From contig NMRA01000528.1 in the NCBI GenBank assembly GCA_002633005.1, forward strand, positions 3,194 to 61,431: 58,238 bases of DNA, read 5' to 3'. This document shows positions 23,816 to 36,000 of the stretch, piece after piece (the first letter of the stretch is position 1; each line of letters begins with the position of its first letter). This DNA is from Phoronis australis. Lineage: Eukaryota; Phoronida; Phoronidae. Below the pieces are notes generated by a model that was given only the letters and a program-made list of their open reading frames with translations, made no database searches and was not told the DNA's origin. Position numbers and translations under genes: made by a program.

Positions 23816-24887
23816 CTGGAAGAATATAGGATGGGTGAAGGGTACGGGGATCAGACTTGGTAATTGTAGTAGCATGATTAATGCTTACTGGACAGAGACT
23901 TGTTCAGTGAATACTGCACCATTTCCAACAGGGGTCAGGCTAATACATAGACATTTAAAACAAATTACACATGGTAAGTGTAATACATGAAGGTAATTTG
24001 GAAATTTAAAAATAACACGTGACAAAGAAACAACAACAACAACACTCTGCAGACAATAATGCAACAAAAGAAACCTACACATGGTCTTGAGTTAACACGT
24101 TACAAAGTTTAATGTGAGCATTATGATAATTTCTTATCTCATCAGCTCTTTCTGTACAAATGAGCAAAGTGTGCGACCATTTCCATATAATGATTTTACA
24201 GACTACAACGGTTGCAGTGCAACATCGACTTCTGAGTTTACATTTTGGCAAAATGGATGGCTGCAGGTACTCAGCAGATCTTCTACTCTTACTGCAAGAC
24301 GACAGCACACGCTTTGCTGATAAGTCAGGACAATAGGTGGCGCAACATGCATACATCAGTTGTATAAAGAAGTTCCAAGATTCACTGGGTTGTAATTTCA
24401 ACAGTTCAACAAGCATAAACAAAAAAAAATGTTTTATCATATTTTTAATAACATTATACAACTCCAGCTTTAAATTCATGAAAAGTAAGCAAGTAAAAAC
24501 TTTTGTCCCAAAAATAAAACATCACATGAGAAGCTTACGGTGAAATCATCACTGCTACATCCAGTACAGGTATATAATAAAATATTTCTCAGAGCTTTGA
24601 CTGGATCAAAGCGGGATTTCAAAATGATTTTCATGGACTTTTGACAAACATCTCAAGCTATAGCATTGCTGATACTAAGTGTGATGTTGATCCTCATATA
24701 CAAATCTGTGAATTCAGCCAAATATCTCGAAACCATAGAGTTCAAGACAGTAAAACGATTCCTATTATGAAAGGAGAGTTTGATTTATGACTTTATAATA
24801 AATAATCTGCGGTTAATGTGGTCACATTCATTTGGCATCTGTAAAACTTAGCAAAAAAGAAAGGAACGACCATAGCAAGACGGAAGT

Positions 24888-25063
24888 AGGCAGTGTGGCC
24901 TAGTGAGATAAGAGTCAGCTTCCTTTGCTCAAGGTTGTGGGTTAAAGTCCCAATGGGGCACACTGCTAGACCCTCGAGTCAGGTCTCCAGCTCCTTAGCT
25001 CGGTTTTAACTATATATTAGCACAAAAACGGCCACAGGTGATCAGTGTAATGGTACCACCTGA
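24888..25063 (+). mobile_element. tRNA-derived SINE, copy 2
   Basis: Box A-like tggcctagtgag (24896-24907) and box B-like gggttaaagtcc (24939-24950), followed by the body shared with copy 1 (ggggcacactgctagaccct, gtcaggtctccagctcct) and a tail ggtaccacctgag. It lies in the 2.2-kb ATP13A1 intron, antisense to the gene. Box A matches the tRNA consensus better in this copy than in copy 1. Confidence 0.83.
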
Positions 25064-26011
25064 GCGGCGTGCACACAATGTGTACTAGACAGACGTTCTC
25101 AATAACAGGACCGTATTTTGTTCGATATTAATGCTCCACATTGAAATCTCAGAAACACTAGCTGTTACAGCTCAGTATGCGGTCGCAACTCGTATTCTGT
25201 GTTGAATTTTTTGGTGCGGAGTGTTAGTTTGAGGGGTGACAAGGATTCTGCTTTGGGCACTAGGGAGGACGTGAGCAACAACAACAGTGCGTAACCCCTT
25301 TAATGTCATACCGTCGGTCTGGACATAAATTATGCTAACAAGTCGGATATTCCATTGAGTGAGCTCTGACTTGATGGCAACAGTAACCGTTCTTATATTA
25401 GTAGATCATGCTGAGTGGATCAGGAAGAGATGATAATCAACGCAGATAAGACCTTGTCCCTCGCACGTGTGGTTAACCAGTAGACTAGTCGGGAGAGAAT
25501 TGAGGATCCTTAACCATGTAGTATATAAATAGAATTGCTAAATATGTGTTTCATCACTTAAAAGCCATGTTTTGCTCGAGGGCAGTGCACAGCTGATCAG
25601 ATTGAAATTTCATAAGTGGTTCACTCTAGCATAATTACAATCTCCTGCCCAGTTCGAAATCATCTCTTTTCAAGAGCGTGAGAGTATGACAGCTCTGAGA
25701 TGAATATGACACCATTGATTTTTACCCCCGACAAGGAGTTCCAAGAATGCGAATGAATTGGAGAAGAATCAGTTTGATTTTAGACAGCAAGCAGAATGTA
25801 CCAGAAAAGTGAGAATCAATATTATTGCCGAGCTTTTTAAATGACAGGGAATAAGACGATAAATCATGACACTAGGCGATTTATTTTACTTGAGTTCTAC
25901 AGGACACGATTCATTTTTTGACATTTCGTGACAATGACTGTATTCTATAATCTGTTAACATAAGACGAGGTCTACTGTAATGCACTGCTAGTGTATAAAC
26001 CAGGCACTTAC

Positions 26012-26129
26012 CACAGGTTGTAGTTGACAGTTTGGAGGTGAAAGGCGACGCGATACTAGCGTCCCCCAGCTTAACCACTTGCGCCTTCTCCTGTTCTTCG
26101 ATTTCTTGTAACATTTCTTGAACTTTGCG
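26012..26129 (-). CDS. ATP13A1: ATP13A1 exon, KLGDASIASPFTSK motif
   Basis: 118 bp. Enters in phase 0 and leaves one base into a codon. Acceptor TTCTTATCCAG, donor CTGTG|GTAAGT. It encodes RKVQEMLQEIEEQEKAQVVK, then LGDASIASPFTSKLSTTTC. The conserved motif precedes the first of the six C-terminal membrane segments. The split codon is completed by the next exon to give Val. Confidence 0.95.
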
Positions 26130-27738
26130 CTGGATAAGAAAACATCATCACCCTATATCTGTCATCAAACTTTGCACCTGACAGTATTATTTCTGCACAA
26201 AAATAAAATTCAAACATACTTTTTTGTGACTTTTCAAAAGCCAACTACGATAATCCATTCTTTATTTCGCTCATAAAATGGCTGGCAACTGAAATTCTCT
26301 TTTGTCAATTTCCTCACCACCAAAATAAAGATAAAGTCTAATCTACTAGTAACAAGACCTGAACTGTGTAGAGGCCATAGAACAATATCTGATGAATTTT
26401 TCATTACTTGCAGTAAAGCAATCGACCTTTTAAAAATGAAGGAAATGGCAATTCAACGAATTATTGTGGTACGAAATGACTGGAGGAATACCGTACTAAA
26501 AATTTAAAACTGTTATAGAGTGTAAGTTAAATGTCACCATATGGCTCATTGATAATCTTTTTTCGTTTGTTTGGTTAAGAAGCACTAAATAAGGAACACG
26601 ATTATACAGTCTGAAGTGGTATTGCTATAACTACCATGATTAGACCAAGTTTTCAGAAACTGCGAGCATACAGAACGTCTGAAGTCAATGAAAAATAAAA
26701 GACCCATTTTGGCAGTTAATTGTGTCCAACATGGGTGAGTTTTTACGGTATTGATTGCAGCAGAGTATAACACACAACACTATTGACTGAGAAGCAGAAT
26801 TTTAAAAAGGATTATATTTTTGCTGGAAATTTTGACAAAAAGCAATTTTATCCATCAAACATATTCTGCACTAAGCCGCTTAATGTGTTATTTACAGGAC
26901 AAATACCTACGTGGCAAATGATCACCTATTATGAAAATGTGATGGAGAAGTGAAATTTTACGTTTCTTGTCACACTTCTCAACGAAACAGATAGTTCAAC
27001 TGTTACAAGTTACACATAATCTATGAACAAGTCACACTGAACATAAAGAATCTAATGCGTAATCACATGAGCACCAAGCTGTGCTGGCAAATAAGTATTG
27101 CTACTCAAAATAGATGTAGCTATGTGAAGTGGAGTTTATGAATTAATCACCTCTATATTTTGTTCTTTTTTCATAAATTCAAATGTTCACTAGTGCTAGT
27201 GTAGCAACAATTCAAAGACTTGCCGACAACATTGTTACTAAAGAAAACATTGAATTGAAATTGATTCCAAGACAGTAAAATCGACTGTGTGATATCACAA
27301 ACATTTTAAAATTCAGACAAGTACATGACGCAGTGTCACACTGGCTGCCAGCAAGTCTTCATTGGGTAGTAGTAGAGCGCCATCTGTTGTTGACTGAATA
27401 AGCTTAACTTCTATGTTTTGATGTGGTCTCATCGGCGAACAGCCTTGTCAATACTTGGTGAAAATGTAACTCAAAACCGATATAGAATCAACCCTCAAAT
27501 AGGAAAACGTTTTCTGACTGATTCCAAAACGCTTCTGATTTCCAACACTATGTAAAGCTCATTTGAATTGACATATTCGTCTAGTAAATATCTATGCAAC
27601 ATTTTCCATTTAAAAACCTACTAAAATTACATGCATAGCTATTTGTTAAAGATACACAGTCCGAACATAAAACTGGACTGTGTAACTTTAAAAAAGAACT
27701 TCATGGTCAACAGAGATGTGGCAAATCATAACACTCAC

Positions 27739-28026
27739 GTGCCCTTGTGCTAGATTACTACCACGAGCAATGGCACGTGATTTCGCGGCCCTGCCTGTCG
27801 GCTTCCCTCCTCGAAGCGCCAGCTTATCACCAGGTGTCATTTGCTTTTCTCCGTCATCAGCGACCTGTGGTGCAGATTTCTTCTTCTTCTCGGGTAATCT
27901 CTCGGGGGCATTGGCTAGCAGTGCCACGCCCACGTGGGCATGCTTCAGCGCGCCCACGTCATTCGTGCCATCCCCGCACATGAGCGTGACGAACCCCATC
28001 TGCTTCAAGGTGGTGATGACGAATTC
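27739..28026 (-). CDS. ATP13A1: ATP13A1 exon, catalytic GDGTND hinge and basic linker
   Basis: 288 bp, 96 codons, phase 0 at both ends. Acceptor TTTCTGTCTCAG, donor GGCAC|GTGAGT. It starts [20 protein letters not shown], continues [20 protein letters not shown], then a lysine/glycine-rich, probably disordered linker ([27 protein letters not shown]). GDGxND is the conserved P-type ATPase hinge that helps bind magnesium during phosphorylation. The linker sits where vertebrate ATP13A1 also has a variable basic insert. Confidence 0.96.
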
Positions 28027-31000
28027 CTGAGACAGAAATCAGGTGAATTCACTGCATAGACACAGACACATGCACGTGCACATGCACACAAACTCACGCA
28101 CACAAAAAGTCCTCAATATCCATTATGGGACGTAGTGACTGTGTTAAATAGTTCATACAGCCATGTGTAGTCTGATTTCGAAGTCAAATTCAAATTAAAA
28201 TAGAATGCCTGCCATGGAGAATCAGATCGCAGAAAATTGTCATAATCCACTCGGTGTAAAAATGTTACGTTCTGTCTTTAGTAATGCAGACAACACAGGA
28301 GAATCAAAACATATCATTGCTGCTCAACAGACTGGTTTTCCTTAGTGCGACTGTTTTATTCAAGCGAATCACTCACAGAGAGCCTCGTCATACAACAAGC
28401 TCAAAGAAAATACAAAACACAACAAGAGCAAGGCAGAGCATTGAAATGTGCCCACGACTGTACCGCAAACGGTGTTAATGCATCTAAGACTGTTTATTTG
28501 TATCATAAAAATAGCTATTAGATGACAGAATACATTGAACCCAGGGCTCAACACTAACGGTTGCCCGATTGCCCGTGTACATGTAGATTTTGCGTTGGGC
28601 AAGTGGAATATGAAAAGTACTTGCCCGATGGGCAAGTTAAAAAGCTGGCCGCATAGGCCAATAGATCCTAAGATTGTCTGCTCGACATTTGCTCCAAAGT
28701 AACGAACCCCGACACAAACCTAAATACTGTCAAAAAAACCCCGGTAGCCATCAAAGAAGCTCCCGTCTTCGAATGAGCACCGCAATGAAAATTGAACCAG
28801 TGTGACGCTGCGTGCACACATGACCCCCATGGTCAAATCCTTTAGATTCTCTGAACGAGGCCTGCAGTTTCTAAATAAGTTGTCACATGATACTATTGAT
28901 AGTCTGCACTCTGGCAAAATGTCTAGACAACGAAGCCTGGGAGGAATACAGTCTTCAGGATTGTCGCTCAGAAGGGTGACTTTTTCGCGGTCCATTTATT
29001 TTTCAAAATTGTAATTATTTATTCAAATAAAAGTATATGTGGCATCATTATATGTTAAAATTTGATTTTAAACCAATGCAAGGTAACGATGACCGAAACT
29101 GTGCAAGATTTTTACGGATAGCAAATTCAAAATATTCAGGTTAGAAAACAAAACAAATCCAGACTACCTGGTAATTTAATGCATGAAGCCTTGAGGGCAT
29201 ATAAACTATGAATACACATAAGTGTCTTGAGCACATGTCCTAGATCATTTCAGCACCTGTGAGCGTGAGACAATCGTTCAGGTAGCATTGTTACTCTGCT
29301 AATTTGTCTCTTTAGTGTTTTGACACACCTTATAAATAAATGTTTCTAGAAGAAGAATTGTTAAAAATATATATAGCAACTCAAGTATATAGCATACACA
29401 ACACAAGAGGAGGCTCAGCACAGACAGCCCTATGGTAACACATTACCTAGCTGTGCATATGCACGGTGCTATTTGAGATTGTACTTGGGGCAAGTCAGTT
29501 TGTTGTTCGTGCAAGTAAAAATTTCAACTACTTGCCCAAATGTATCAATTAACCACAAATCGTGACAGTTAAAAATAAATTTGAGTTGGGAAATTTCGTT
29601 AACAAATTTCACCCATCAAATAATATTTTAAGTTTTTCTTTCAAAACAGTCAACAAAAATCCATCAAGTTGAAAAATCGGTAAAACTTAGACGAAAAGAA
29701 TCCACTTAATCTTCAAACGATTTTTGGTTGGTATATTTCCCTATATTTTTCCATTTCGTTTTCTCTACAATTTCATCACATCTAGACAAATTCTGACACA
29801 ATTTGTCATTTTTTACAAAGTATAATAGACTGCAAATTGCCAGACAGTAGGCTACAAAGGTCTCGCCATGAACGTCATCAAGTTAACAGACAGAAATTTG
29901 GTTTAATGACCCCACTTCAAAATTTGGGCCTAAACTCCCACCACAAATTGACCTATCGCCAGGATTTTGAGTGACAGCTTTACTGACCAATCAGAACGCA
30001 GCATTCTTGACAAACTTTTTGTTTCCAAGCCACCACTGTACCCGAAAAATACACATTGTCGAGTAAAACTTGTTTTTTTGTTAACTTTGCACAAGGGGGC
30101 GGAATTTGCGATAAGTCAGTTGCTGAAAGACGGTTTAGCCAGGCAAGTAATTAAGAGCACACGGCAACCTAGAAATAATTTAAAGAAATTATCTTGATAA
30201 GAGCAGTTATTTGAATATTCCCAGAGACTTTCCACTTTTGCTCAAGTGAGATCTAATAATTTTTATGTGGAGAATAAGACCAAACTTTTGACTTTACATG
30301 AAACGGATCCCAGATGTGCACAGATGACAAATCCACCAAAATGAAGTGTTGGCGTTCTTATCTAATCTACCGAAATCATTTCAACACTCAATGCCAGTAA
30401 CTAAAACTGAAGGTCAGGCAGATTATGTTGCAAGGGTAAATTAAGGCCGAGTAAAACTTCTGGAATCATGTACAGGGTGTCAAGTAACATAAGGCCTTGA
30501 AAAAATAAGAAAATAGAAATTTTCAATAAAAAATAAGAAAAAACAGGAAAAATAGGATCATCTTTAAATTGTTGTCTCTGCACAAAACACGAAAAACAAA
30601 AAAATAGGAATTTCACAAAAAAGTAGGAGAAAATAAGAATCCCTCAAAAATATAGGAAATAAAGAAAAGTTTACACCCTGCATGTCTTCGAATTTGATTA
30701 GCTTTGGAACAAAGGGAATATGGAATGTCAAAAATGAAGTCCTGAGCCGTTGCTTTACGATGGAATTGTGATAACCCAGCTGTCTCTTGTTAGAGGGTAA
30801 ATAAAAGAATTTGAAACACTGTTCCCCAAAAACTGGATACTACGATTAAATAGCTCGGAATGATTTTTCAAATGTTTCACTTTTGCAGGAGGGACTATCA
30901 AAAAATAGGACACTATGATTTTTTTCGTCAAAACATGTGTAGTGCCATATTATCATACTTGGTCCAAGTTTTACACCTTAGATACCGTTACACCCTATTG

Positions 31001-32652
31001 AAAAAACTGCCGCCATATTGAACAATTCTAGAAGATCTTGAAAAATGCCTGAAATTGATTAGATTTTACCATAATGGTACACTCATTTTTGGCCATGTGT
31101 AAATCTGACACTTAGCCTCAGTTTGAAACCGTGCAGGCTCAATAACTTGGCTACACGTGATTGGTCAGCAGTCCTTCAAGAACACTTCTCAACACAACCG
31201 ACAAGACAACCGCAACACAAGTTAAAAATATTCAAATAAAATGGCCCAGAATTCCCCACCATGATGGCTGGGTGGAAGCCAAACTCATTCTTAGTGAGTT
31301 GTTCTATCTTATGATCAAGGATGAAGACGAAATAACAGGAAAGGAAGTCAGGTGACTAATTAGAATTTTTCCACTTCGGTGGTAATTACTGGTCATTTCT
31401 GTAGTTAAAAGAGCTAGTTGCCATGATGGAGAAACAGTGTTTTGTTTGATTACTTTTGTATTATAGTGCAAGACCAGTTCTATCAATTAAATCAACTTTT
31501 TACAGAAGACATTTTCACAGCAGCTTTAGAAATACCCTCAAACCTAATAAGACCACCGAGAGAGAAAGACCACTATAATGGTACTCAGGCCAACCATCCA
31601 CAACTGGATGACAAAATAGATAAGCTTCAGATTCGTTTCATCAATAAACAATCAAAAGTGATAAGAAGTCAAGTCTGCTGATAAGTACGAAATAAAAAGA
31701 CTTAAAAGATTTTGAAACTTCAAACACCCGAAGCCAATATTCACAAGACAAACCAATATGCGCATGTTTACGCAGCTGATAACGACAAATTCCCGACATG
31801 GGGTATATTGCCACATTGTGGTTCCAGACCTCCCACCAGTTCATTCCCTAGTTTTCTCGGAGATAACGTACAGTCGATTACAAAATTACTTAGATTACAG
31901 TGTTCAGATGACAGTCTTGTCACCAAGGTTGAGGTTGATGATTTTGGTTATTGATGTGGATAATTGCATCATCTTTAGATAACAATTTCAGACTCACATT
32001 TTTGATGTACACTGAGGATCCTTTGATATCAAATGATACAATATCAATTCTACGAAAGGAATCCAATCTGTTCTATATTCTTGGATAGCGATACAGTACG
32101 AAACAAAAGTTATCAGGCAAAATATGATTGACGGGTCACTCTGTAAACAGTAAAAATGACTGGTAATGACGGTTATGGAGACGGTGGTCGGATCGGTATA
32201 AAATTCGTCATTACCTATCAGCCTCATCAGATCACATCTGTCGAATCTCACTATGATCCTGCAAGGGGTTTAGGAGATGCGCTGGATGCCAAAAAGAGAT
32301 GACGTTAATACGCACCGACATATAAATATTTGGATGCATAAAAACCATGCGGGACAAATTGTACTATGCCCACATCACTAAAGAATCATAGACTTGTGAT
32401 ATACAAATTCAGTGCTTTTACACATCAGGAATGGCAACACAACGACTAGTACGAACATGTAAAATGTACACACTTATTCAAAATGAGCCAAAGATTTTGT
32501 ACCCCAAATTTCGTAGATTTTTGTCTTTCGTGATTAGGAGAGAACTCAACCACTATCTTATTAAGCACTTGAACCTTATGCGATAATGTGTTCACTTCAG
32601 AGGCAACCAATGTGACTGTTCCGTTATCAGTCGGCATTCAACAAACACTCAC
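28027..32652. other. 4.6-kb ATP13A1 intron with repeat fragments
   Basis: No exon recognised. It begins with a CA-rich stretch (28060-28105). Blocks of the ttgcccg/gggcaag family lie at 28550-28640 and 29485-29550. A - strand open frame of 91 codons (28720-28995) has protein-like composition (many Cys and Arg) but no known domain. A purine-rich imperfect repeat of aaaataagaaa type spans 30490-30670. A tail motif of the 450-bp repeat (cacatataaatat-like) lies near 32298-32345. Confidence 0.5.
28550..28640. repeat. ttgcccg/gggcaag dispersed repeat fragment
   Basis: Contains alternating direct and inverted copies of ttgccc and gggcaagt within 90 bp (ggttgcccgattgcccg, cgttgggcaagtgg, cttgcccgatgggcaag), able to form short hairpins. 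Related words occur at 29485-29550 and 41255-41300. Family not identified. Confidence 0.6.
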
Positions 32653-32745
32653 CTTCTGTTTAGGCGCCACACGAGCAAAGACCTTGACCTTGGGAAGAAT
32701 ACTCCTGAATAGGACAGCCTCATTCTCACAAAGATGAGTCACTGC
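32653..32745 (-). CDS. ATP13A1: ATP13A1 exon, ARVAPKQK motif
   Basis: 93 bp, phase 0 at both ends. Acceptor TTGTAG, donor AGAAG|GTGAGT. It encodes 31 residues ending VKVFARVAPKQK, the P5-ATPase segment that leads into the P domain hinge. A fragment of the 450-bp repeat lies 176 bp upstream, in the 429-bp intron. Confidence 0.93.
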
Positions 32746-32920
32746 CTACAACAAAGCAAAACTGAGCGAGATCGAGATATCAAAGCCATAATCCAAGGTC
32801 TGAAATTGGCTTAAACAGTTACAAATTGTTTTACATTTTACATGCCTTTTCACCATCCTTGAAATGTGTGAGCTAATTAAGTTGAACAAAGATCCCATTC
32901 AGTGGTCAGGAAATACAGTC

Positions 32921-33065
32921 ACATGCAAAAAATGCCACTAGGAGGTGCCACAGTAGTTGGAGCCATTCGGAAATCATCGTCAACTGTCCTCTTCCCAGTA
33001 GGAACACATACGGCAATTTTTTAAATACTACTACAATGGTTTGGACTTGAAAACAATTAAAAATG
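32921..33065 (+). repeat. Isolated fragment of the 450-bp-period repeat inside ATP13A1
   Basis: Shares gccactaggaggtgccacag, tagttggagccattcgg and aaatcatcgtcaac with units of the array at 41840-43720. It lies in the 429-bp intron between the two most 5' exons found. The fragment makes up about a third of that intron. Confidence 0.75.
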
Positions 33066-33174
33066 GCAGATACTACTTGCCAGATTCCATGAAGATCCAT
33101 TACGGGACAAAAAATTAAAAAAATGTCTGAGGGAGCACAGGAGGCGGAATTCTCGTACACAAGTATAAAATTAC

Positions 33175-33284
33175 CTCTCCTGTCAGGCAAAGGTCATAAG
33201 TGAAGAGTTCACGGGTCGTAATGCTGTTTCCATCCAAGGGCAGGGTAATGGTATCGTCTATGGACTGCCAATGCCACGATGAAT
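33175..33284 (-). CDS. ATP13A1: ATP13A1 exon (first found), nucleotide-binding/P-domain region
   Basis: 110 bp. Acceptor TTTTTTCCAG, donor GAGAG|GTAATT. It enters with two bases of a split codon (so the preceding exon must end one base into a codon) and leaves in phase 0. It encodes SSWHWQSIDDTITLPLDG, then ELFTYDLCLTGE, matching the ATP13A1 segment around CEWRSIDGSIVLPL and YALCLTGDGL in vertebrates. This is the most 5' exon I could identify. Confidence 0.9.
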
Positions 33285-34822
33285 CTGGAAAAAAGTTTAA
33301 AGCCAATTTGATAAACAGACATTATCAATCTAGTTTTTGAAACAAATTAACATTCGCATTAATTTACCAAAAAAGTATCATTTGAACCAATAATAAACAA
33401 ACACCTCTCATTTTCCCATTTTCGAAAGCTCTGTTTCATAGTGGAATGTGCACAAACTTTTTACATAATATTATGACTTATGATATGATTATGAATGTTC
33501 ACTATCAGAATAACTGCTGTTTTCATTTTGTATTTAACATACCGAAAAATTGGGACAATAAAAGCATAAAAGTTGTGTAAAACAAAAAATAGATAATTAT
33601 AAAACTAATTTTTAAGATTTCACTTCTGCGATTCATATTTATTTAGAAGAAATTTGGCTATGATCTTTGTACTGAACCAGCTACCATATGCAATAAAACA
33701 CCAAAATACGAAGTCACTTGACTCTATCCATAGAAAATGTATATAGAGTCCAAAATGAGGCTCGACACTAATCATCTCTGATGTACAGGATTTCTTCACC
33801 TATTTAACACACAACATGGCCGACAAGGGAATTCCATTTTTTCTAATTTCTCCACAAAAATATCTATCAAGCAAATTTCAATTTATTACTGCCACGATTT
33901 GTACTGCCAGACGCTATTGAACAACTAATAGTATATGTTCAATTATTTACAGTAAAGCAATCAATCTTTGAGAATGGAAAAAGATAATTGTGGTCTTCAT
34001 TTTTGTGCGAAATAATTAGAGAATCCCAGTGAAATTCTAAAGCCCAATATCTTTTTCTAAATGAATACAATAGTGGCTTAGATTACCCATGGTCTACATT
34101 GACCATTTATTTGCCTAGTGAGATTAAGCTACTCAAAAAGTTACCTACTGCCACCAGAAATGAAGTCTCAAATAACAGTGACACTTTTTCTGCCGACAGG
34201 AAACTGGAAAAGTAAACCTATCAAATGTCTAGTGTTCAAAGGATGCCTACAGCGATTCACACTAAGATAATTACCAAAACGAAAGCTTAGCCTTGCTGTA
34301 AGTGGTGAAGACTACCAGTGACGTTATACACTAACATTTGCACAGTAGTAACCAAGCTTAGAACAGAGTAATCAAATAAAGTTTTAATAATCTTTATTTT
34401 TGAGGAGATGTTTGGCAAAACAGAATTTCACTTGTTGGCCAATATTTCAGCTAAACGCGAAGAATTAACAAATTTGTACTGCGGCTACAAATGACCACAA
34501 TCTTACCCAGGGGTTGTATTAATGGTTGTACCATGCAAACTTTAATTACCAATCTTCACATTTGTTGAAAAAGTTAAGGAAATAAAATATCATGTTTCCA
34601 AAAGTGGAGTAATTAAAAATGATATTAACACCAAGTATGGAAATTGGGTGACATTTCATTTTGTCAATTTCTAGACTAATATGATTCTTACATTTTGCAT
34701 GGCTTGTATGATATGGCTTTCACCAATCAAAATTTGTCTGGAGCAATTTGCGACATGAAAATTAGCCGGTTCTGACTAACATTTCAATCGCTTTCTTAAT
34801 CATTAGATGCACTGATAGATAC
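33285..34822. other. Non-coding stretch upstream of the first ATP13A1 exon found
   Basis: AT-rich. Expected to be ATP13A1 intron. I looked on the - strand for ATP13A1 motifs that should come next (MITGDNPLTACHV, DKTGTLT, PPELP) and saw none. No other feature recognised. Confidence 0.4.
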
Positions 34823-34972
34823 ATGGGCAGCGCACCATAGGGGGCCGGGGGGCTATAGCCCCCACTTTTTTGAGTGCTCAACGCCACACATGGTCTATAG
34901 GCGATGAACCACAGGGAACCGAGGGGGCTTTAGCCCCCCCCCCACTTTTTTCAGTGCTGCTCTGCCCATGAG
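34823..34972. repeat. Palindromic GGGGGCTATAGCCCCC-type element, copy 2
   Basis: Two blocks as in 3731-3885: gcgcaccatagggg, gggggctatagcccccactt, tgagtgct; then gatgaaccacaggg, gggggctttagcccccc, ttcagtgctgctctgcccat. Same orientation and order of blocks as copy 1. Confidence 0.75.
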
Positions 34973-35239
34973 ATACTGTTTTTATTATTAATACAATATC
35001 TATCATAAAACCTAATTTTGATCAAAATACGAGTTAGAACCCAGAAATTTTTATGTCATGGTTTGTAGCTAACATAGCAATTGCCAAGTTTCTGAAGAAC
35101 AGGAAATTGACAATTATAGCAATTATTTTTGTCTCAAACTAGCATAGACTATAGCAGACAAGATACAAACTTAAACATGGGGTCATCAAGTGCAAATTTG
35201 AAGAATGCATTCATATTCTGACAAATGAAACAATACTGT

Positions 35240-36000
35240 ATTCGCCCTAATAAGCACCCATGCCCATACAAGCTCCCCGCAATGCGTTTTGACTTCGCTA
35301 AAATAAGCGCCCTGCCCAATTGAACACCGTGTACATGCGAAAAATGTCTTACCTACAGTTCTAAAATTCTACAATAACATCTTCAATTTACCAATAAGAT
35401 CCAACAGTCCTGAAAAAATCATTGTGCTCGTAATTTGCAGACCATTAGCCTCGCCGCTATGTTTGTATTAAGCTGTGACTATACACTTCAAACCTCTGCC
35501 GTGCTTCAAAAAGAATGCAAGCTTTGCTGATCTTGCGAGGGACGTGTCCTATTATGGTCTGACCTTTCAGAACAGACGCAGCGTACTAGTCAAACATACC
35601 TTAAATAATACGCTTACAAGGAAGTCACGCATTTCTAGAGATATGCGGGAATTTTCACCGCTCGTCTTTCTGAGTGGCTTTTACCAGGATCAAAGAGAGC
35701 GCGACGCTGGAATCAGGTACAAATTGTGATGACCGCATTGCCCGATGCGAGCAAGACCCAATTAAATGTATTATCTGACCATAAACTGTATTAAACATCT
35801 CCGACTCTACATAATGGTGAATTTTCAAAATGCTTTAACCACTAATTTTCGTTAAAAACGAACACCACGGCTGAATTCAGCTGGAAAAAAACACCAAGTA
35901 CGATTTTCGATTTTTAAAAATCGATGAACTAATAATCTAAAAACTACAACCATTGGGTACGATTGGGGATAAACTACAGGCATATTGAAATACTCAGTCG
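35240..36000 (+). repeat. Dispersed repeat family R1, copy B
   Basis: Starts with ccctaataagcacccatgcc, then cttcgctaaaataagcgccc, ctaaaattctacaataac, tatggtctgacctttcagaa, cgcttacaaggaagtcac, cttttaccaggatcaaag, caagacccaatta and attgggtacgatt. It lacks the nested element found in copies A and D, so it shows the empty site. Confidence 0.8.

Larger units (their letters stand above)
19046..33284 (-). other. ATP13A1: ATP13A1 gene, nine 3' exons (C-terminal 436 residues)
   Basis: Nine - strand exons join with correct GT..AG borders and matching phases to encode the C-terminal 436 residues of the P5A-type ATPase ATP13A1 (about 1200 residues in animals). P5A-ATPases act in the endoplasmic reticulum membrane. 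Family work describes ATP13A1/Spf1 as a dislocase that removes misinserted transmembrane helices, including mistargeted mitochondrial tail-anchored proteins. Visible here are the end of the nucleotide-binding/P-domain region, [28 protein letters not shown] (the catalytic GDGxND hinge), a basic low-complexity insert, KLGDASIASPFTSKLS, and six C-terminal membrane segments. Introns are 429, 4626, 1609, 2196, 895, 804, 1135 and 1232 bp, from 5' to 3'. Exons for the first roughly 770 residues (A domain, DKTGT phosphorylation site, first membrane segments) were not found in the 25 kb upstream. No frameshift or stop interrupts the exons present, so this part looks functional. Confidence 0.93.

Noticed and set aside
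27716-28030. 104-codon + strand frame
   Set aside because: Antisense shadow of the ATP13A1 GDGTND exon.
32210-32260. Hammerhead-like CTGATGAG followed by CGAA on the - strand
   Set aside because: The core needs CGAAA and a closed stem II; the bases read CGAAT and no stem forms.
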